Shown here: in pieces, positions 25,901 through 38,614 of the stretch
How the letters are laid out: every line of letters starts with the position of its first letter
Position numbering within the stretch: position 1 is the stretch's first letter
Source: Istiophorus platypterus
Taxonomy: Eukaryota; Chordata; Actinopteri; Istiophoriformes; Istiophoridae
DNA length: 64,000 nucleotides
NCBI GenBank assembly: GCA_016859345.1
Contig: CM029121.1
Span: 2,685,329 to 2,749,328 of the forward strand
Direction: 5' to 3'
The notes under the pieces: generated by a model
Database searches by the model: none
What the model was told of the DNA's origin: nothing
What the model saw: only the letters and a program-made list of their open reading frames with translations
Translations under genes and position numbers: made by a program

Positions 25901-28025
25901 TGGCTGGCAAGAGGGACATGGGTCAGGAGGAGGACTTCAGAACAGGTCTGTCTGTCTTCCTCTGCTGTCGCAAAATAGACTATAGACCCTGAATTAAAAA
26001 AAAAAATTAACAAGTCTTTCCATCTCATTGTTGAGGATTTGAAATTTAATTGAACTGAACACCCCCAAAAACACTTAGACATTCAGAAAGGCTCTGGAGA
26101 ACCATTTTAGGAAACCTCCATGTTTTTTCTTCAAGTTAGTGCACTGGACTTTCTTTGAATTTTTTTACATCATATATTCATTACTTCACTGTCATGTTAA
26201 AGAACTTTTAATGCATTCTTTAAGATTTTGCCTTTTGTTCCCTTTTGTTTCCATGGTATCTGGAGATATTCATTTCCCCACACAGATGGCAAACAGATTA
26301 AAAGAAAAACCTAAAAAATGATTGGGGAAACAGAAAGACAATGTCACTGTCCACAGGGCAGGGGGGGTGATATGAATCAGATGCTGTGGCCCTCACGGTC
26401 ACCAAATCTGAGCCTAACGGAACACATGTGGCAGATGTTAGATTGACAGACAGCTCTCTACACTACTATCGTCAAAACACCAGATGAGGCAATATCTTTA
26501 GGAAGAAAGGTTTTAATGCCTCCAGTAGAGTCCAGAGACTTGGAGAATAAATGCCAGGAGAAATGAAGCTGTTCTGGAGGCTCAAGGTGGCTCAACACCT
26601 GACTAAGACTATTTTCTTGTTTTTTCCTTTAATTTTTCATCTGTCCACATGTTTTTACCAGAGCTCCTGACAAACCTCACAGTTCAAAACTTAAATAACA
26701 CAACAGGCTGCACTTTGTTGCTTTGCCTCCACAGGTGCCCTCAGAATAGCAGATGAAGACATCATCCACACTATAATTGACTTCCTGTCATACCTCAAAC
26801 TTAAAGGTAGGCTTCTTATTTTTTAACTTCAGTACAAAATTTAGTGTATGCACTAAAACAGGTACATTGACCAGCTGTTTTTGTTTGTGACTCCTGATTA
26901 TGAAGCAATGCCTCAACTTGCAACTCCTCATCACAAGACATTAGATATACAATAATACCTGTAACTATGAGAAAACTGTGCTATAGACAAGAATCTATTC
27001 ATGGGTGGGGAATATGAGCACATATACAGTATAGACATGAAAGCCAGATTTGTAGAGCTGTGTCTCCTGGTCAGCTGGTTGGTTGGTTGGCTGATACTCT
27101 TTCATCACACCAAATTCTCTATAAAAGAATCCATTATTTACTGTGACAGTGGAAAGGACATACTACCAGGGAAAACAGAAATCCATTTTTCACAGCTCAA
27201 CCAACCTAATGGAGACAGTTATACATACAGTTATGTGCTTGAATATACTTTTGCTATTATGCCTCTTTTTGAAACCACGGTGGATTTGAAACGGATTATT
27301 AGGATGTGATAGTCTTGTAGACTTTCATCTTTAATTCAAGGGAATTAGCAAAAATATCAAATTAACTGTTTAGGAATTACAAGCACTTTTATATATAGTT
27401 GCTCATTTTCAGAGGCTCAAAAGTATTTGGACAAACCATTGTAATTATAAATACAAGGATTATTCTTAATACTTGAATAAAAATCCTTTGCAGTCAATGA
27501 TTGCCTGAAGTCCAGAACCCATGGACAGGTAATGTGCAGATTTTCTTCCCCCCAAAACCAGTTGATTAGTTGAAGAATAGGTACAATATCAGTCAAACAA
27601 AATTTTCTTTGGTTGAGGACACTGATCTAAATCAAGCCAAATTCTAAAAGCAACAGAATTTCTAAAGGCCCACTACTAAGCCATGTAGACTGAAATGTTA
27701 TTGTTGCCCCACAATACTAAAGTGTTAGATGGGACAACGTACTACCGATCCCCTTGGCATGAATTAGCTCAGAAAATTACATGCCAATCTGCCTATCAAA
27801 CTGTAAGATATATTGTGGAAGATTTGCCCTCGTGGTGAGCACTGGAGGAAGGGACAGGATGTTACCGATACCATAATACATCTACCTCTGGAGGTGATGA
27901 GAATCGGCAGCTAATACAATAATGTTGTCAGAGCCCTGACAAGCCCAGGTTTGTGTGTTACAGAGATGGGAGCCTTGGACAGCCTGCCTTCCGCTGTGAC
28001 ATCAGATGAACTGGCCAATCCTTGA
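18844..28025 (+). CDS. gal: Prepro-galanin
   Basis: Secreted neuropeptide precursor; galanin acts on G-protein-coupled galanin receptors in brain, pituitary and gut. Coding exons: 18844-18924, 19802-19856, (22021-22092 optional), 25859-25945, 26735-26806, 27964-28025. Without the optional exon the product is 118 aa, close to the human 123. Residues 1-27 form a hydrophobic signal peptide beginning MNKCFGIF. Lys31-Arg32 precedes the invariant GWTLNSAGYLLGP, continuing HGIDGHRTLGDKQGLA to give a 29-residue galanin (33-61). Gly62-Lys63-Arg64 supplies the amide donor and dibasic cut. The rest (65-118) is GMAP, with the conserved helix-like segment IIHTIIDFLSYLKL. All junctions are GT-AG and in phase, and the ATG opens exon 2 directly after a ccctcag acceptor. 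The gene is convergent with the reductase on the other strand. Identity is certain; only UTR limits are inferred. Confidence 0.97.
19877..19938. repeat. (CA)n microsatellite beside gal exon 3 donor
   Basis: About 60 bp of CA dinucleotide begins about 20 bp after the donor at 19857. That places it inside the region where intronic CA repeats can affect exon recognition in other genes. Confidence 0.95.
22021..22092 (+). CDS. gal: gal alternative cassette exon (24 codons)
   Basis: Exactly 72 bp, phase 1 to phase 1, with good sites (tgtgtttcag before, gtaaga after), so it can be included or skipped without frame change. Inclusion puts RRIDHLIQIKDSPSARGRDE…TQ between Pro13 of galanin and the residue that becomes Tyr14 instead of His14, giving a 142-aa precursor. 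A similar in-frame 24-residue insertion is known from goldfish prepro-galanin transcripts. The internal Arg-Arg at its start might permit cleavage, releasing only the galanin(1-13) part. Confidence 0.85.
22800..23230. mobile_element. Diverged MITE relic in gal intron
   Basis: Sequence around CTACTAGCTTAGCATAAACTG and GGGAGCTAGGCTGGCGGTTT parallels the better-preserved MITE at 61.46-62.24 kb (TTAGCTTAGCATAGAGACTGG and GAAGAGCTAGGCTAGCAGTTT). Terminal repeats are not clear here. Confidence 0.45.
26330..26680 (+). mobile_element. Tc1-like relic in gal intron
   Basis: Contains a decayed transposase 3' part (CACGGTCACCAAATCTGAGC standing for SPNLSLTEH-like codons, then HVADV-type sequence) and the family tail. 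Its last bases lie about 55 bp before gal exon 5, so the insertion forms most of the upstream flank of that exon. Confidence 0.55.
27280..27530 (-). mobile_element. Tc1-like element end, minus orientation
   Basis: This is the reverse-complement counterpart of the 3' end of the element at 33.08-34.56 kb, from the terminal inverted repeat (CTTTAATTCAAGGG) through CAGAGGCTCAAAAGTA to CCTGAAGTCCAGAACCCATGG. It sits in the last gal intron. Only about 250 bp remain. Confidence 0.7.
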
Positions 28026-28237
28026 TGGGTCTACCCCTCTGCTGTCCAACTTCCTCCACCCAAGTTTATCTGTTGCTGCTGTCTAGGCTCCCACTGCCTT
28101 AAATGTCACCTTACTGTAGCTCCATTCACACTCTGACACTTGATTTGTCCCGGTACCAAAGATCTGATTCTTTAAATCTTAGTAACTGACATCGATTTCC
28201 CCCTAATACAAATATCAGATCTTTCAGCTCCTGTGTA

Positions 28238-28378
28238 AATAAAACTTGATCTGTACTGAGAATCAGTGAATGTTTGCTGACTGTATATCTAACTAATAGA
28301 GACCTCTGCTCAGAAATCAACATTGTATTATCATCTAAATATGCTATCACCTGATTTAAGAGACTGGAGTGAAATAAA
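28238..28378 (+). terminator. gal: gal polyadenylation signals
   Basis: Two AATAAA hexamers (28238-28243 and 28373-28378) follow the stop codon by about 210 and 350 bp. Either would end the transcript before the reductase stop codon on the other strand, but the two 3' UTRs could overlap. Confidence 0.6.
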
Positions 28379-28848
28379 GAAACAAATGGCACTGGACAAC
28401 TTGAATTTATTTCTTTCCATCCATCAATAACGTAATGCTCTATCAAATATAGAACTTACAAACCATTTGAGAACATCCTGAATTGGACATTTTTAACGCT
28501 TAAAAATGAAATTGTTGTAGAAATAAAAATGGTTCATTTGTGAGGTCTAAAGGCCCGCCGAGTGAAAATGTCTGATTATCCAGAGTAGAAGCACCATTTT
28601 AACCAAGTGTTAAAGAGTTTTTTTCCTCCAAAATCCATATTTATATGTATACAGGATGTTGTTTGCATTTAAGTAATGAAAAATTCTTGAATAACCCAAT
28701 TTTTCGGGGGAACCTCAGACACACAGGACAATATAGAGACCGGATCATTGATTTATCTATCAAATTGTTTACAGTGAACAAGGCACAATACTTTGATTGT
28801 ATCCTCAAAAGAGCATGTTTTTGATCATGTTCCACCTTGTGACTGAGT

Positions 28849-31800
28849 CTACCAGGGTAAGTTGTCGCCACGGTAGTCCTTGAATCCTCCATGGTCACTT
28901 TCTGTTAGATTAGAGAGGACAGCCAGCATTCCAGAAACACTCTCCTCTACTGTCAGATCAGCCTGAAACACAGAAACATTTGCTCATAGAAAGACTTCAA
29001 CAACTGATCAGCCACAGATAACACTAACAAACCAACACAGACTACGACCAACTATAGCCTGATATTCTCAGTGATTAGCTGCTATTTCTTCACCACTGTA
29101 TTACAATCGGACAATACGCTGTTGTTAGCCATGTCATGTCAGGGCAGGATGTTATTTTGCCTTAACATATCAGTGTTGTCCAGACATCCTGACATGTTTT
29201 CTCAACACTGATGCTGCTTAGCCAGAGTATAGTTAGCATGAGTAATGTCTACAGAGAACAGCAGTTCAAATAAACAGTTGATGGTGGTAAAGTGATGATG
29301 AGATGTCCTAAAAAAAAAAAAAAAAAGGAAACCGCTGTGACATTACGCAAAACTGATCATTTCCATTACAAAAAATGAATGTTGCCTCAAATAAGTACTA
29401 TTAAAGAATTAATATTATGTATGGAAGCCAATGGAAAAGTATTCTAACTTCAGTGACCGTGTGTTGTGCTCTCATCAATGCTGGAGCACTCAGCTGAATG
29501 CATCCCGTTGCAGCTCTGGTTGTTTTTCCAGTTAACACGTGAAACCAAAGACTTGCTGTGATAACAGAAGGCAGATTGTGAGAGTATCCTAACATGTTAT
29601 AGTCTACACTCAGTTAACTGAAAAAATAGTGAAAAATGGTGCAGTCTAATACATTAGTCCTTCAATAAATCCTCCTTCATTAATGTTATAATACTCGGCT
29701 TGTGCTGAAACTGTTTCAGGGAGGTTATGACTTCACAATCATTTTGGATGTTGCAGTTTGTGCTGCTGTTGAATTGTATTGTGTTATACAGAGAGTTGTT
29801 TCTATTATTTTGTCCACCTCATTTATATCAAGGAGAGGGGGCTAAATAACAGAAACACCCAAGTCCTGCCTCCGTGTAGCAAAAGAACATCCATTAATGT
29901 GGATCCAGGACAGGGGATGATATGATACTTACATGAGGACCTCCCATGTCAGTCTTGACCCAGCCAGGGTGCAGAGACATGCACAGGATTCCTTCCGATG
30001 TCAGATCAGCAGCTAGACACCTTGTCACCATGTTCAGTGCTGCCTATGACCATTAAAAAGCAAAGGCTTAGTAAGAAAGAAATATGAACAATTCTTCCTG
30101 CTGCTTGCAAATGAAGACATAGAGATGACAAGTACACATCACTACATCACTGACATAACTGAGATCTGTGTGATTATTTTGTCAACCCAAAACCCTGTGT
30201 TCTCACTTTGGAAGTGCGGTAGGCGTAGGTCTTTAAGTTGGCACCTTCACCCCAGTTTTTTGTGATGGAGCCGAGGATGGAGGAGATGTTGATAACGGCT
30301 GCCCTGTGGATCCCCATCCCCGTCGACTGAGCAGCAGCAGCAGCCCGCAGCAGAGGCAAGAAGGCCTGAACACAATCACCAAGCAGGAATGATCAACTAG
30401 GATGATCACAGTCAATACGGTACTGAGATACCAACAGCCGAAATGGAAGCCAAAAAAAAAAAAATTATGATACTTAAAGAACTCTATTAAGAATACAAAT
30501 TTTTAGTGGGCCTGTGGTGTGGGGAATTGAGCCTGTCAAGGAAATATGCTGTGAGAATGACACTTTGTAAAATACTATTATTATTTGAGTGTGGAAGTTT
30601 ATTCTTCACCTTGGAAATAGTAGTTTGACAGTTTAGCTTTTTCTGGAGCTTTCAACCACATCACAAGGTCTTCATCTTTGTTTTCCCAGTTCTCATCTGA
30701 CAACAAGGATCGTCTTTGTACACATAGCACGTAGAGGTTGTCAGCACCACTATGAGCCAGTCTTTATCTAATTTTGCATTCTTGGTAAAACTGCTACATC
30801 CTGATAGCAACAGCTGTCATCTAAGCCCTGTAATAACACCTGTGAAGTGGTTTATAATGACATATACAAAATCAATGACAAATGACAGAGAGTCAGAGAT
30901 GATGCACGGATGACTTCATAATGTTTCCTCCATTATGTGAAGAAAACATGTTACTGTTTTTGAAAAGCTCCATTTCCCTTGTCCACAAAGCAATGTGAGA
31001 CCATCACAGTCCACTCTAGACAGCATTTTAAAAAGATCCATTTAGGGCTGTGTAAAAATCTGGATAAGGGTAGATGAGAGGCCAGAATGAAGAGAAAAAA
31101 AAAAAGATTTATTTTGGGATTGATCCATGTAACATATTCTTGGTCCATGTGTGAGGTGTGAGGTCAACAGTACTGGCTTGTAGTCCCTGGCGGCATTGGG
31201 ACAGGCCTTTCGGGGTAGAGGAACCCGGTAGGATGTCGTCCACAACACAGGGACCTTCTCCGGACATAAACTGAGGTTAAAGAGGTTCATGAATATGACA
31301 AACATTGGGCGGGGGGGGGGGGGGGCTGAGCACCCTACGTCTAATGCTGTTTGGTCCAGCAGCCTTTGTCAGGAGGACCCTACTCAGTACCCTCCTCATT
31401 GTTTCTGGGTTGTTTTTGGTCAGAGTATGAGGCAGCATACTGGAGATATTCAAGAATCAGTTCAGCTCATTGACTCTGTCAATGTTCATATCTACCATAT
31501 GATTGCTGTGCATGTAGCCAATGATGGGCCTCATAACTCTCCAGACCTCCCTGGTGTCAGTCTGAACCAGCTTCCTCCAGCAGACCTCCATTCCTTCTCT
31601 GAGATTTTACTGACAGTTTTTTCTGGACCTAGTTTACTGCCTCCCTGTCCCCTAACCTGAACGCCCTCATCTTCTCGCTCAGTGGTGCTTTGATGTCATT
31701 TTAAACCCAGAACTTGTTGTTAATCTTGCTGAGTCAGTGCATTGAAAGCAGTCCTGCAGAATGGCACAAGTCTACTCAGACCACCTACTCACAGTCTTGA

Positions 31801-34800
31801 CAGGGGTAGGTTGACTCATGACCAGTGGTCTGTACTTGGACCAGGTTGTGGTCTGATCTTCTGTGTGGGGTGAGAGCGAAGGCGCTGCATGTTAACATAC
31901 AGGAGGTCAAAGGTCCCTTCTCCTCTATTGGTGCATTCACAAACTTAGTGAAAGTGTGGAGAGCCTTGACCAGTGAGACATTAAACTTCCTGGGGATCAT
32001 GAGGAAATAAACATGGGGCAGGTTCTGGAGTCTCACAGAAACAGAGTGGATGAGGTCACAAGAGTTACTGGGTAACCGGAGGCAGGAATGTAAATGACAA
32101 GATGGCATGTGAGAACTCTGTTTCTCCAGCTGACAGTTCTGTCTCGTCAGTTTTCTGGGACCCATTTTTTTTTAAATAAAAGAGCCAGGCCCTCTTTTCA
32201 CTCTCAGATTTATTCTTGTCCACTGGAACTGACTGAGAGACATTGATGGTGGCAATGGGATCCAGAGTACCTTCATATAATCATGTCTCAGTGAAACACA
32301 CAACACTGTAGTCACAGAAATCCCTCTGATTCTTCAATGAGGCTCTATAAAACTGAAGCTCTTCGCTGAGAGGATGCAAAAACTGAAAGTAATTGAATGA
32401 TCCTTGAACACAATGTCTAAGTTCATGCCTGTAATGAACAGAAAGTCCACACCAGATGGCAGTGTTGTGTCACTCGAGTCTCACAAGTGATTCGTGTAGT
32501 TAATGTTTCAATTATGTCACGGATATATTACAAAATTGCTATTGTTATTCTCACTGGCTTGAAGTGGATGGGGCTTGCAATAAATTCAACTGTTGTTTAT
32601 TTAGTCATGAACATTCATGTTATAGAAATATAATAACTATGAACAAATAAATACTTATTATTGTACAGTTATTTATTGGGAAAGTGATCCCCGTAGAGCC
32701 ATGGTGGTGTTTTTGGTCTTGGGTTTCCACTCTTGTACTGTTGCTTGTGCTTTGAACATTGCCTAATATACACATGACATCATTAGCCTGATCCAAATCC
32801 ACCAACTCTGGTCCATATTTGTCCAGCATTTCCTGATCCACAGTACTGTCTTTGCAGAACATCAGCCTACCTTTGTGACAAAGAGTGGTGCAACACCGTT
32901 GACCTGGAATTGCTTCATCATGGCCTCTGGGGTAACAGTGTTTAGGTCCAAGGTAACTCCGATGGCGGCATTATTGATCAGACAGTTCAATCCATTATCT
33001 CCTACAATGGACTGGACCTTCTTCACAGCTGAGCTGATACTCTGCGGGCTGTCCACATCTGGAAGAATGAAAGAAACATATAAACAGTATAGTATAAACA
33101 AGTATTTGGACAGTGACACATTTTCATGATTTTGTCTCTGTACACAACCACAATGGATTTTAAATGAATAAATTAAGATGTGATTCAAATGTAGACTTTA
33201 AATTCTTATTTAAACGGGTATTTTCAAAATATCTCATGAAGCTTTTAGGAATTATAACCATTTTAACATAGTCCCTCATTTTATGAGGCTTAAAACTGAT
33301 TGGACAACTGACTGACAATCAGTTTCATGCTCAGGTGTGGCCCTTCCCCTCATTATTTCAAGGCAAATGAAACAGATGAAAGGTCTGGAGTTGATTCCAA
33401 GTATTTACTTTGTATTTTGTAGCTGTTCAAGGGAACCTTTAATATGCGTTCCAAAGATGTATTGATACAAATGAAGGGGGCTGAAAAAACAAAACAGTCC
33501 TATCAGACAAATGGAAGAAACTTTAGGAGTGGCCACATCAACAATCTAGTACATTCTTCAAAGAAGGAAAGTATTATTGAGCTCAGCAACACCAAAAGGC
33601 CTGGAAGACCCTGGACGACAGCTGAAGTGAATTAACAGAGAATTCTTTCCTGGGTGAGGAAAAACCTTCTACAACATCTGGCCAGGTCAAGACAACTCTC
33701 CAGGAGGTTGGTGTATCATTGTCAAAGTCTACAATCAAGAGACACCTTCATGGATGTAAATACAGAGGGTTCACCAAAGGGTGAAAACTACTGGTAACAC
33801 TTAAGAACAGAAAGATAAGACTTTGTCAGAAAACATCTAAAAAAGCCTGAACAGTTCTAGAACAAGGTTCTTTGAACAGATGAAACCAAGAAGAACTGGT
33901 ACCAGTATGATGGGAAGAGAAGAGGATGGAGAAGGAGAAGAAACAGCTCCTGATCCAAAGCCACTACATCATCTGTCAAACATGGTGGAGGCAGTGTTAT
34001 GGCCTGGACATGTATGGCTGCTAATGGAACTGGGTCACTGGTGTTTACTGATGATGTGACTGCTGATAGAAGCAGCAGGATGAACTCTGGAGTGTACAGG
34101 GCATCTATTATCTGCTCAGATTCAGCCAAAGGCTGCAAAACTGACAGGACAGTGCTTCACAGATGGATAATGAACCAAAACATACTGTGAAAGCACCACA
34201 AAGGCCAAGTCAGTCATCTGACATAGAGCCAACTGAGCATGCTTTTCACATACTGAAGACAAAACTGAGGCGAGAGAGACCCACAAAAGCAGCAATTGAA
34301 GGCGGCTGCAGTAAAGGCCTGGAAAAGCATCTCAAAGGAGGAAACTCAGCCTTTGATGACATCCATGGGTTCTTGACTTCAGGCAGCCACTGACTGCAAA
34401 GGATTTTCATCCAATTATTAAATATAATCCTTAAATTTATAATCATGTCGGTTTGTTCAATTACTTTTGAGCCTCTGAAAATGAGGGACTATGTATAAAA
34501 ATGTCTGTAATTCCTAGACAGGTAATGTGATACAATAAACAAACCTAGAAAGTTAAAGATATCATACATACTAATTTTTTTAATTGAGAAAACTAATACA
34601 GATAACATTTCAAAATACTGTGTGCCTGCTGTATGTACATGTAATACCTTAAAGCTTAATAATACGATATACTCACCTAGTGTCACAATATGAACACCTG
34701 GGTAGGTTTTGGAGAGCTCTTGCAGATGCTACGAGAAGAAGGATATTTATTCAGGACAATTTAACATAAATTTCTCATAATATTCCCTTTGGATGCACAA

Positions 34801-36632
34801 CTGACATTAACCATGATGTTTACTTAGTGACCTGTTATCATCAAAATATATATGTATATAAAAAAAAATACTTTGGACTCCAAGTAGCTGTCACAAGCCC
34901 CAGAGATGTGTGTGTGTACATGTATGTCTTCAGGATATAAACTGTATAAACAGCTTATTACTTCTGTCTCCCTGGCAGATACAACTGTCCACCAGCAAAC
35001 CGGTGGTGTGCTGCTCTTATTCTACCGTCATTCACTAATTCTAAATGGTATGTCGCTACTATAATACGCCATACGACACATCAAACACATATTTAAAAAA
35101 AACCTATCAGTAGGCTTAATGACCTACATACAATATCAGATGTAATCTTATAGTGAGAGCTGTAACCATGAGCTGTTACAGTATCTCACCAGTAGATCCA
35201 GTATGATTCCCACCTAAGGAACACATTATCTCAATCAGCACCTCTCCTAGAGAGAAGAACCTTTTCAGTGCCTACCGCATGTAGCATAAAGAAAAGGATG
35301 ATTCTCAGAAACTTTCCTTTAAGAAATTGGCAGCTAAATATTTCTACATCTGATGTTACTGAGATTCTCTGCTACATGCGATGGCAGTTCCCTGTTAGTT
35401 TTCCATATGATTTAACCATCTGAGATAGATTTACCAGTGTGGGCATATATGTATGACGGTAAATACTTTGCAAGAGTTTGATGTGAGACCATAAAGAACA
35501 AAATTTAAACTCATATATTTAAGTTTTCACTTGTTTAAAATATTCACGAGCTATTTTATGCCAGATGGCTGGTTCCCTAAAAATAAATACTATTAGCACA
35601 AGTGCACATTCAATCTAACCTTGCTGCAACATTTTATTAGAAATGTGAGGTTTTGGTGGTGTGTGTTTATTTACTCCTTAATCACAGTATAATCCAGCAA
35701 AGCTTGTGGAAGAAACTTGCCCTGGCTTGGTGTGCTGCAGCGAATCTGAATTTGCAGATATCAAGGAAGCAGAGCAAAAGAGCTCTTTGTCTTTTTTTTG
35801 ATATTCATTTCATTTTTTTTATATTTGTGCGTTAGCAGACATACTCAGTTTTAATAGACCGTGAATTTTGATTTCGTTTCAGACATTATTTAAAAAACAA
35901 CATTGCCTGGTTGGTTGGCTGATTAACAGCTGTCAGAGTGAAGAACACGAGGCTCCTTATCAACAGGAGCCAGGACACTTTAGATTTGGCCTCATCTCAA
36001 ATGTAAGAACGAACTATGAAGTTCTTCCTAGAACAGGATGAAAAGAACCTGACACTAAAAAGTTCACTGTCCTCCTACATCATCCCTCTTCTCTCTGTTT
36101 TCTATCAGCGAAAACTTCAACATCCAAGTTCACATTTCTCGTGTGTTTTCTTTCTTTTCTGTGTGAACATTTCACACAAGTGAAAAGTTTAGCACGAGTT
36201 CGGGTTCTCGCTCCGCGGGCTCAACACATCTACCTGCCCCCGATTCTCTCTCCGCTGTCACGGGTCGGCGGAGCCATCGCGCCGTTATCTTCGCTTCGGT
36301 CCTGCTTCTATGCAATAAACTAGTAAAACCAGATGGACTCACCAACAGGCACCAGTGACATTGAACCACGGTAGCATGGGGCACTTTCTGACCGGAGCCT
36401 GGTGCAGGAGACAGCCCAGCTCCTGTCAGCGCTCCCCTGCTCGTGTCGGGACATTTAAATCAACTAGCGCCGTAAAGAGGACGCCTGTTACCGTGGAGCC
36501 GGCGGGGTTGCGGGCCGTCGCTATGATGGTCGGCGGCCTCCTGCTGCTCTTAGCCAGCTCCTTCACCAGCTGCAGGCCCAGTCCTCTGCTGGAGCCCGTG
36601 ATCAGCACCGACTGACACACGGTCGCACTCAT
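28849..36632 (-). CDS. Short-chain dehydrogenase/reductase, C-factor/sniffer-like
   Basis: NAD(P)(H)-dependent SDR oxidoreductase, presumably cytosolic; the substrate cannot be told. Exons in coding order: 36632-36492, 34728-34677, 33058-32871, 30365-30207, 30043-29933, 28962-28849; every site is GT-AG and the phases sum to 765 bp, 254 aa. Seen in the protein: cofactor motif TGSSRGLG (12-19), a LDVDSP cofactor-side loop around 65-70, NNAA in exon 3, the INISSILGS strand with the catalytic Ser, and the catalytic YRTSK (Tyr-x3-Lys) at the end of exon 4. HPGWVKTDMGGPH follows in exon 5, typical of the sniffer/C-factor branch. The protein ends in DNLPW. No signal peptide. It is divergent from tesmin across a CpG-rich region and convergent with gal. 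Introns hold a LINE and a Tc1-like element on either side of exon 3. Confidence 0.93.
31040..32400 (-). mobile_element. Non-LTR retrotransposon (LINE) relic in reductase intron
   Basis: Minus-strand translation gives, in LINE order, an endonuclease block with VVCFTET near 32.3 kb, then RKFNVSLVKALHTFTKFVNAP and RRSDHNLVQVQ near 31.85-32.0 kb. Next come a linker resembling NKFWV..DIKAPLSEKMRAF and the start of reverse transcriptase (VPVLWTTSYRVPLPRKACPNA, DYKPVLLTSHL) near 31.1-31.3 kb. Stops and shifts interrupt it and both ends are missing. The type resembles Rex1/L2/CR1-like teleost LINEs. A 15-G run (31311-31325) lies inside it. Confidence 0.75.
33080..34560 (+). mobile_element. Tc1-like DNA transposon, nearly full length, inactivated
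   Basis: About 1.45 kb lie between inverted ends: the left end at about 33.08-33.31 kb and the right end at about 34.43-34.55 kb share AATTCCTA and GAGGCTTAAAA/GAGCCTCTGAAAATGAGGGAC in inverted form. The plus strand encodes Tc1 transposase pieces: N-terminal helix-turn-helix with KRPGRPWTTAEVN near 33.6 kb, KHGGGSVMAWTCMAANGTG near 34.0 kb, and PKHTVKAPQ with a degraded SPDLNP region (SQSSDIEPTEHAFHILKTKL) near 34.2 kb. Several frame breaks and stops mean it is dead. It lies in the reductase intron between exons 2 and 3. Confidence 0.85.
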
Positions 36633-36639
36633 GCTCTCG

Positions 36640-36812
36640 CTGTTTCGCTACAGACGATCTGTGGCCGCCGAGCGTCGGTTACCCGTCAGGGCTGCGGCGG
36701 CGGGGTGCGGCTTCTTCTCTGCCCGGATTGGCGGCGGCGGCGTCGGGCGTGGAGACGCTTTATCGCCACCTGTTGCGTTGCGGCGTCATCTGTCCCCGAA
36801 CAAACTATAAAT

Positions 36813-36858
<46 letters not shown>

Positions 36859-37250
36859 TTTTTCCTTTTAAAAAATTCTATAATCTTTCTGTACGTGTGT
36901 ACGTGGCACTCATCGGATACCTGCTGCTGGCGGGTTGCTCTTAAGTTTCGTCGGAATTAACAAAACGGACAACACCTAATAGATTTTTGATATTTTAACT
37001 AAGTTATTCAAAGAACAAACTTTAGAAATTCGACACAGTTATATTAGAGCAAACTGAGCGAAACGGGTGCTGTGGAGCAGGAAGGTCAAGAGGCCGAGCG
37101 GGTTCCCGCCCGCTCCGCCGGGCCCGTGTCAGTAGAGCAGGCGCCATCGGGACGCGTCGGTTCGGTCCGTAGCAACTTCGCGCTCGATTTATTCACCTGT
37201 GAGAGCAGAATGCGAGCCGAGCCACGTGGACACAAGGAGCCTCAGGTAGA
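36640..37250. promoter_or_regulatory. CpG-rich bidirectional promoter (reductase / tesmin)
   Basis: The reductase start codon (minus strand, 36632) and the presumed tesmin first exon (plus strand, ending at the donor after 37245) lie back to back. The interval is rich in CG dinucleotides, unlike the AT-rich surroundings, and no TATA box was found. A (TA)n tract at about 36828-36856 splits it. Shared control is inference from geometry and composition. Confidence 0.55.
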
Positions 37251-37910
37251 CTTCTCAGGCGGATTCTGGGAAAACGAGCGCACCCTAACTGAAAAACGCT
37301 GCCCAGCCGTCTGATCGCTAACGTGGCTCACTGAGGAGCGAACCGACGGTAATGTTCACCCGTTGTTATTTGTCGCTGCCCCTTAATTTACATAAATAAA
37401 ACCCAGTTGATTCAGTAATTCGCCTAGAAGCCAACAAATACATTAGGATACTGCAATTAACGAGGAGCGGACTCTGCCAATCAAACAGTAAGCGGATAGC
37501 ATGAGGGTGACAGCTAAATGCTAACTGGTCCGTTCAACGCCAAGTTATCCTCATATTCTCTCCACTGTGCTCAGAGGAAAACAATAAACCCCACACGAGT
37601 GTTTGTACAACTTAGTGTAGAGATGAGATGAGAGTGTCACAGTGGGGACTGAGGATCTGAAGGTACAGTTTAATTTAGATCAGGTTTCATTAACAGGGAA
37701 ACAGGACATATAGCGGTAGAGTCAATAGACAAAGAAAACGATATTTAGTCAGACCAAGTAAGGTCATTACAAACCACGTAAGATTAATGGTGAGATGAAA
37801 GTCAACCTCAGGCATAAAATAAATCTTAGTTAAGACTGATTTCTGTCAGAATCCTGAACACCATCTCCATATTCTAGTGATTTGTGATTAAACAGGTGCT
37901 CGGAGGCAGG

Positions 37911-38573
37911 ATGGATGGCCCCGCGGCAGAGCTGGACCCAGCACTAAGAGAACAGGGACATGCTGGCACTGGTGGCCCTTCCTCAGAAGACTGCGGCCCC
38001 GTGGACAGTGTGGTCCACCCTGGCCCTTCAGGGACCCCCTTTTGGGCCGGGCCCCCTTCAGACGCCAGTCTGCCGGGAATACCTCCCCATCCTCTCCAGC
38101 TTGCTTTCCCCCTGGACCCACACAGCCTGAGGTACAATTTTCATTCATTCACCATTATCGTATTTTGACCATTTGTATGCTTTGGAAGTGTTTTCTCTTT
38201 TCTTGTTTCAGTCGAAACTGACTCGCTGGCCACATATTTTTGTCCTGTTTAAGCTTTACTGTTCGATGAAATTTCTGATCCCAACTTATCTGTAAACAAT
38301 AACGCTCAGTCATTCCGTTTACTACACATGTTGTTTGACATACTGACACTAAACTCTAAATAGCTGATGTAAATGTTACTTTGCTACGACTGATGAACTG
38401 TCTGCAGGTTCCACTGTCCATATCAGTCCACTCAGTGTCAGGTGACTTTTCCAGACCACCTCCTGGAGAACCAATCAAGTCAGTATCACTTCCTCACTGA
38501 GTAAGTCCCCATTCACTTTGCATGCATGGCGCATGTTCAAGTCTAGCATGTTGGGAGTCCAGTAACTGTGTGA

Positions 38574-38614
<41 letters not shown>

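Noticed and set aside
31289..31660. Plus-strand frame of 123 codons
   Set aside because: Antisense shadow of the minus-strand LINE, starting next to a poly-G run.
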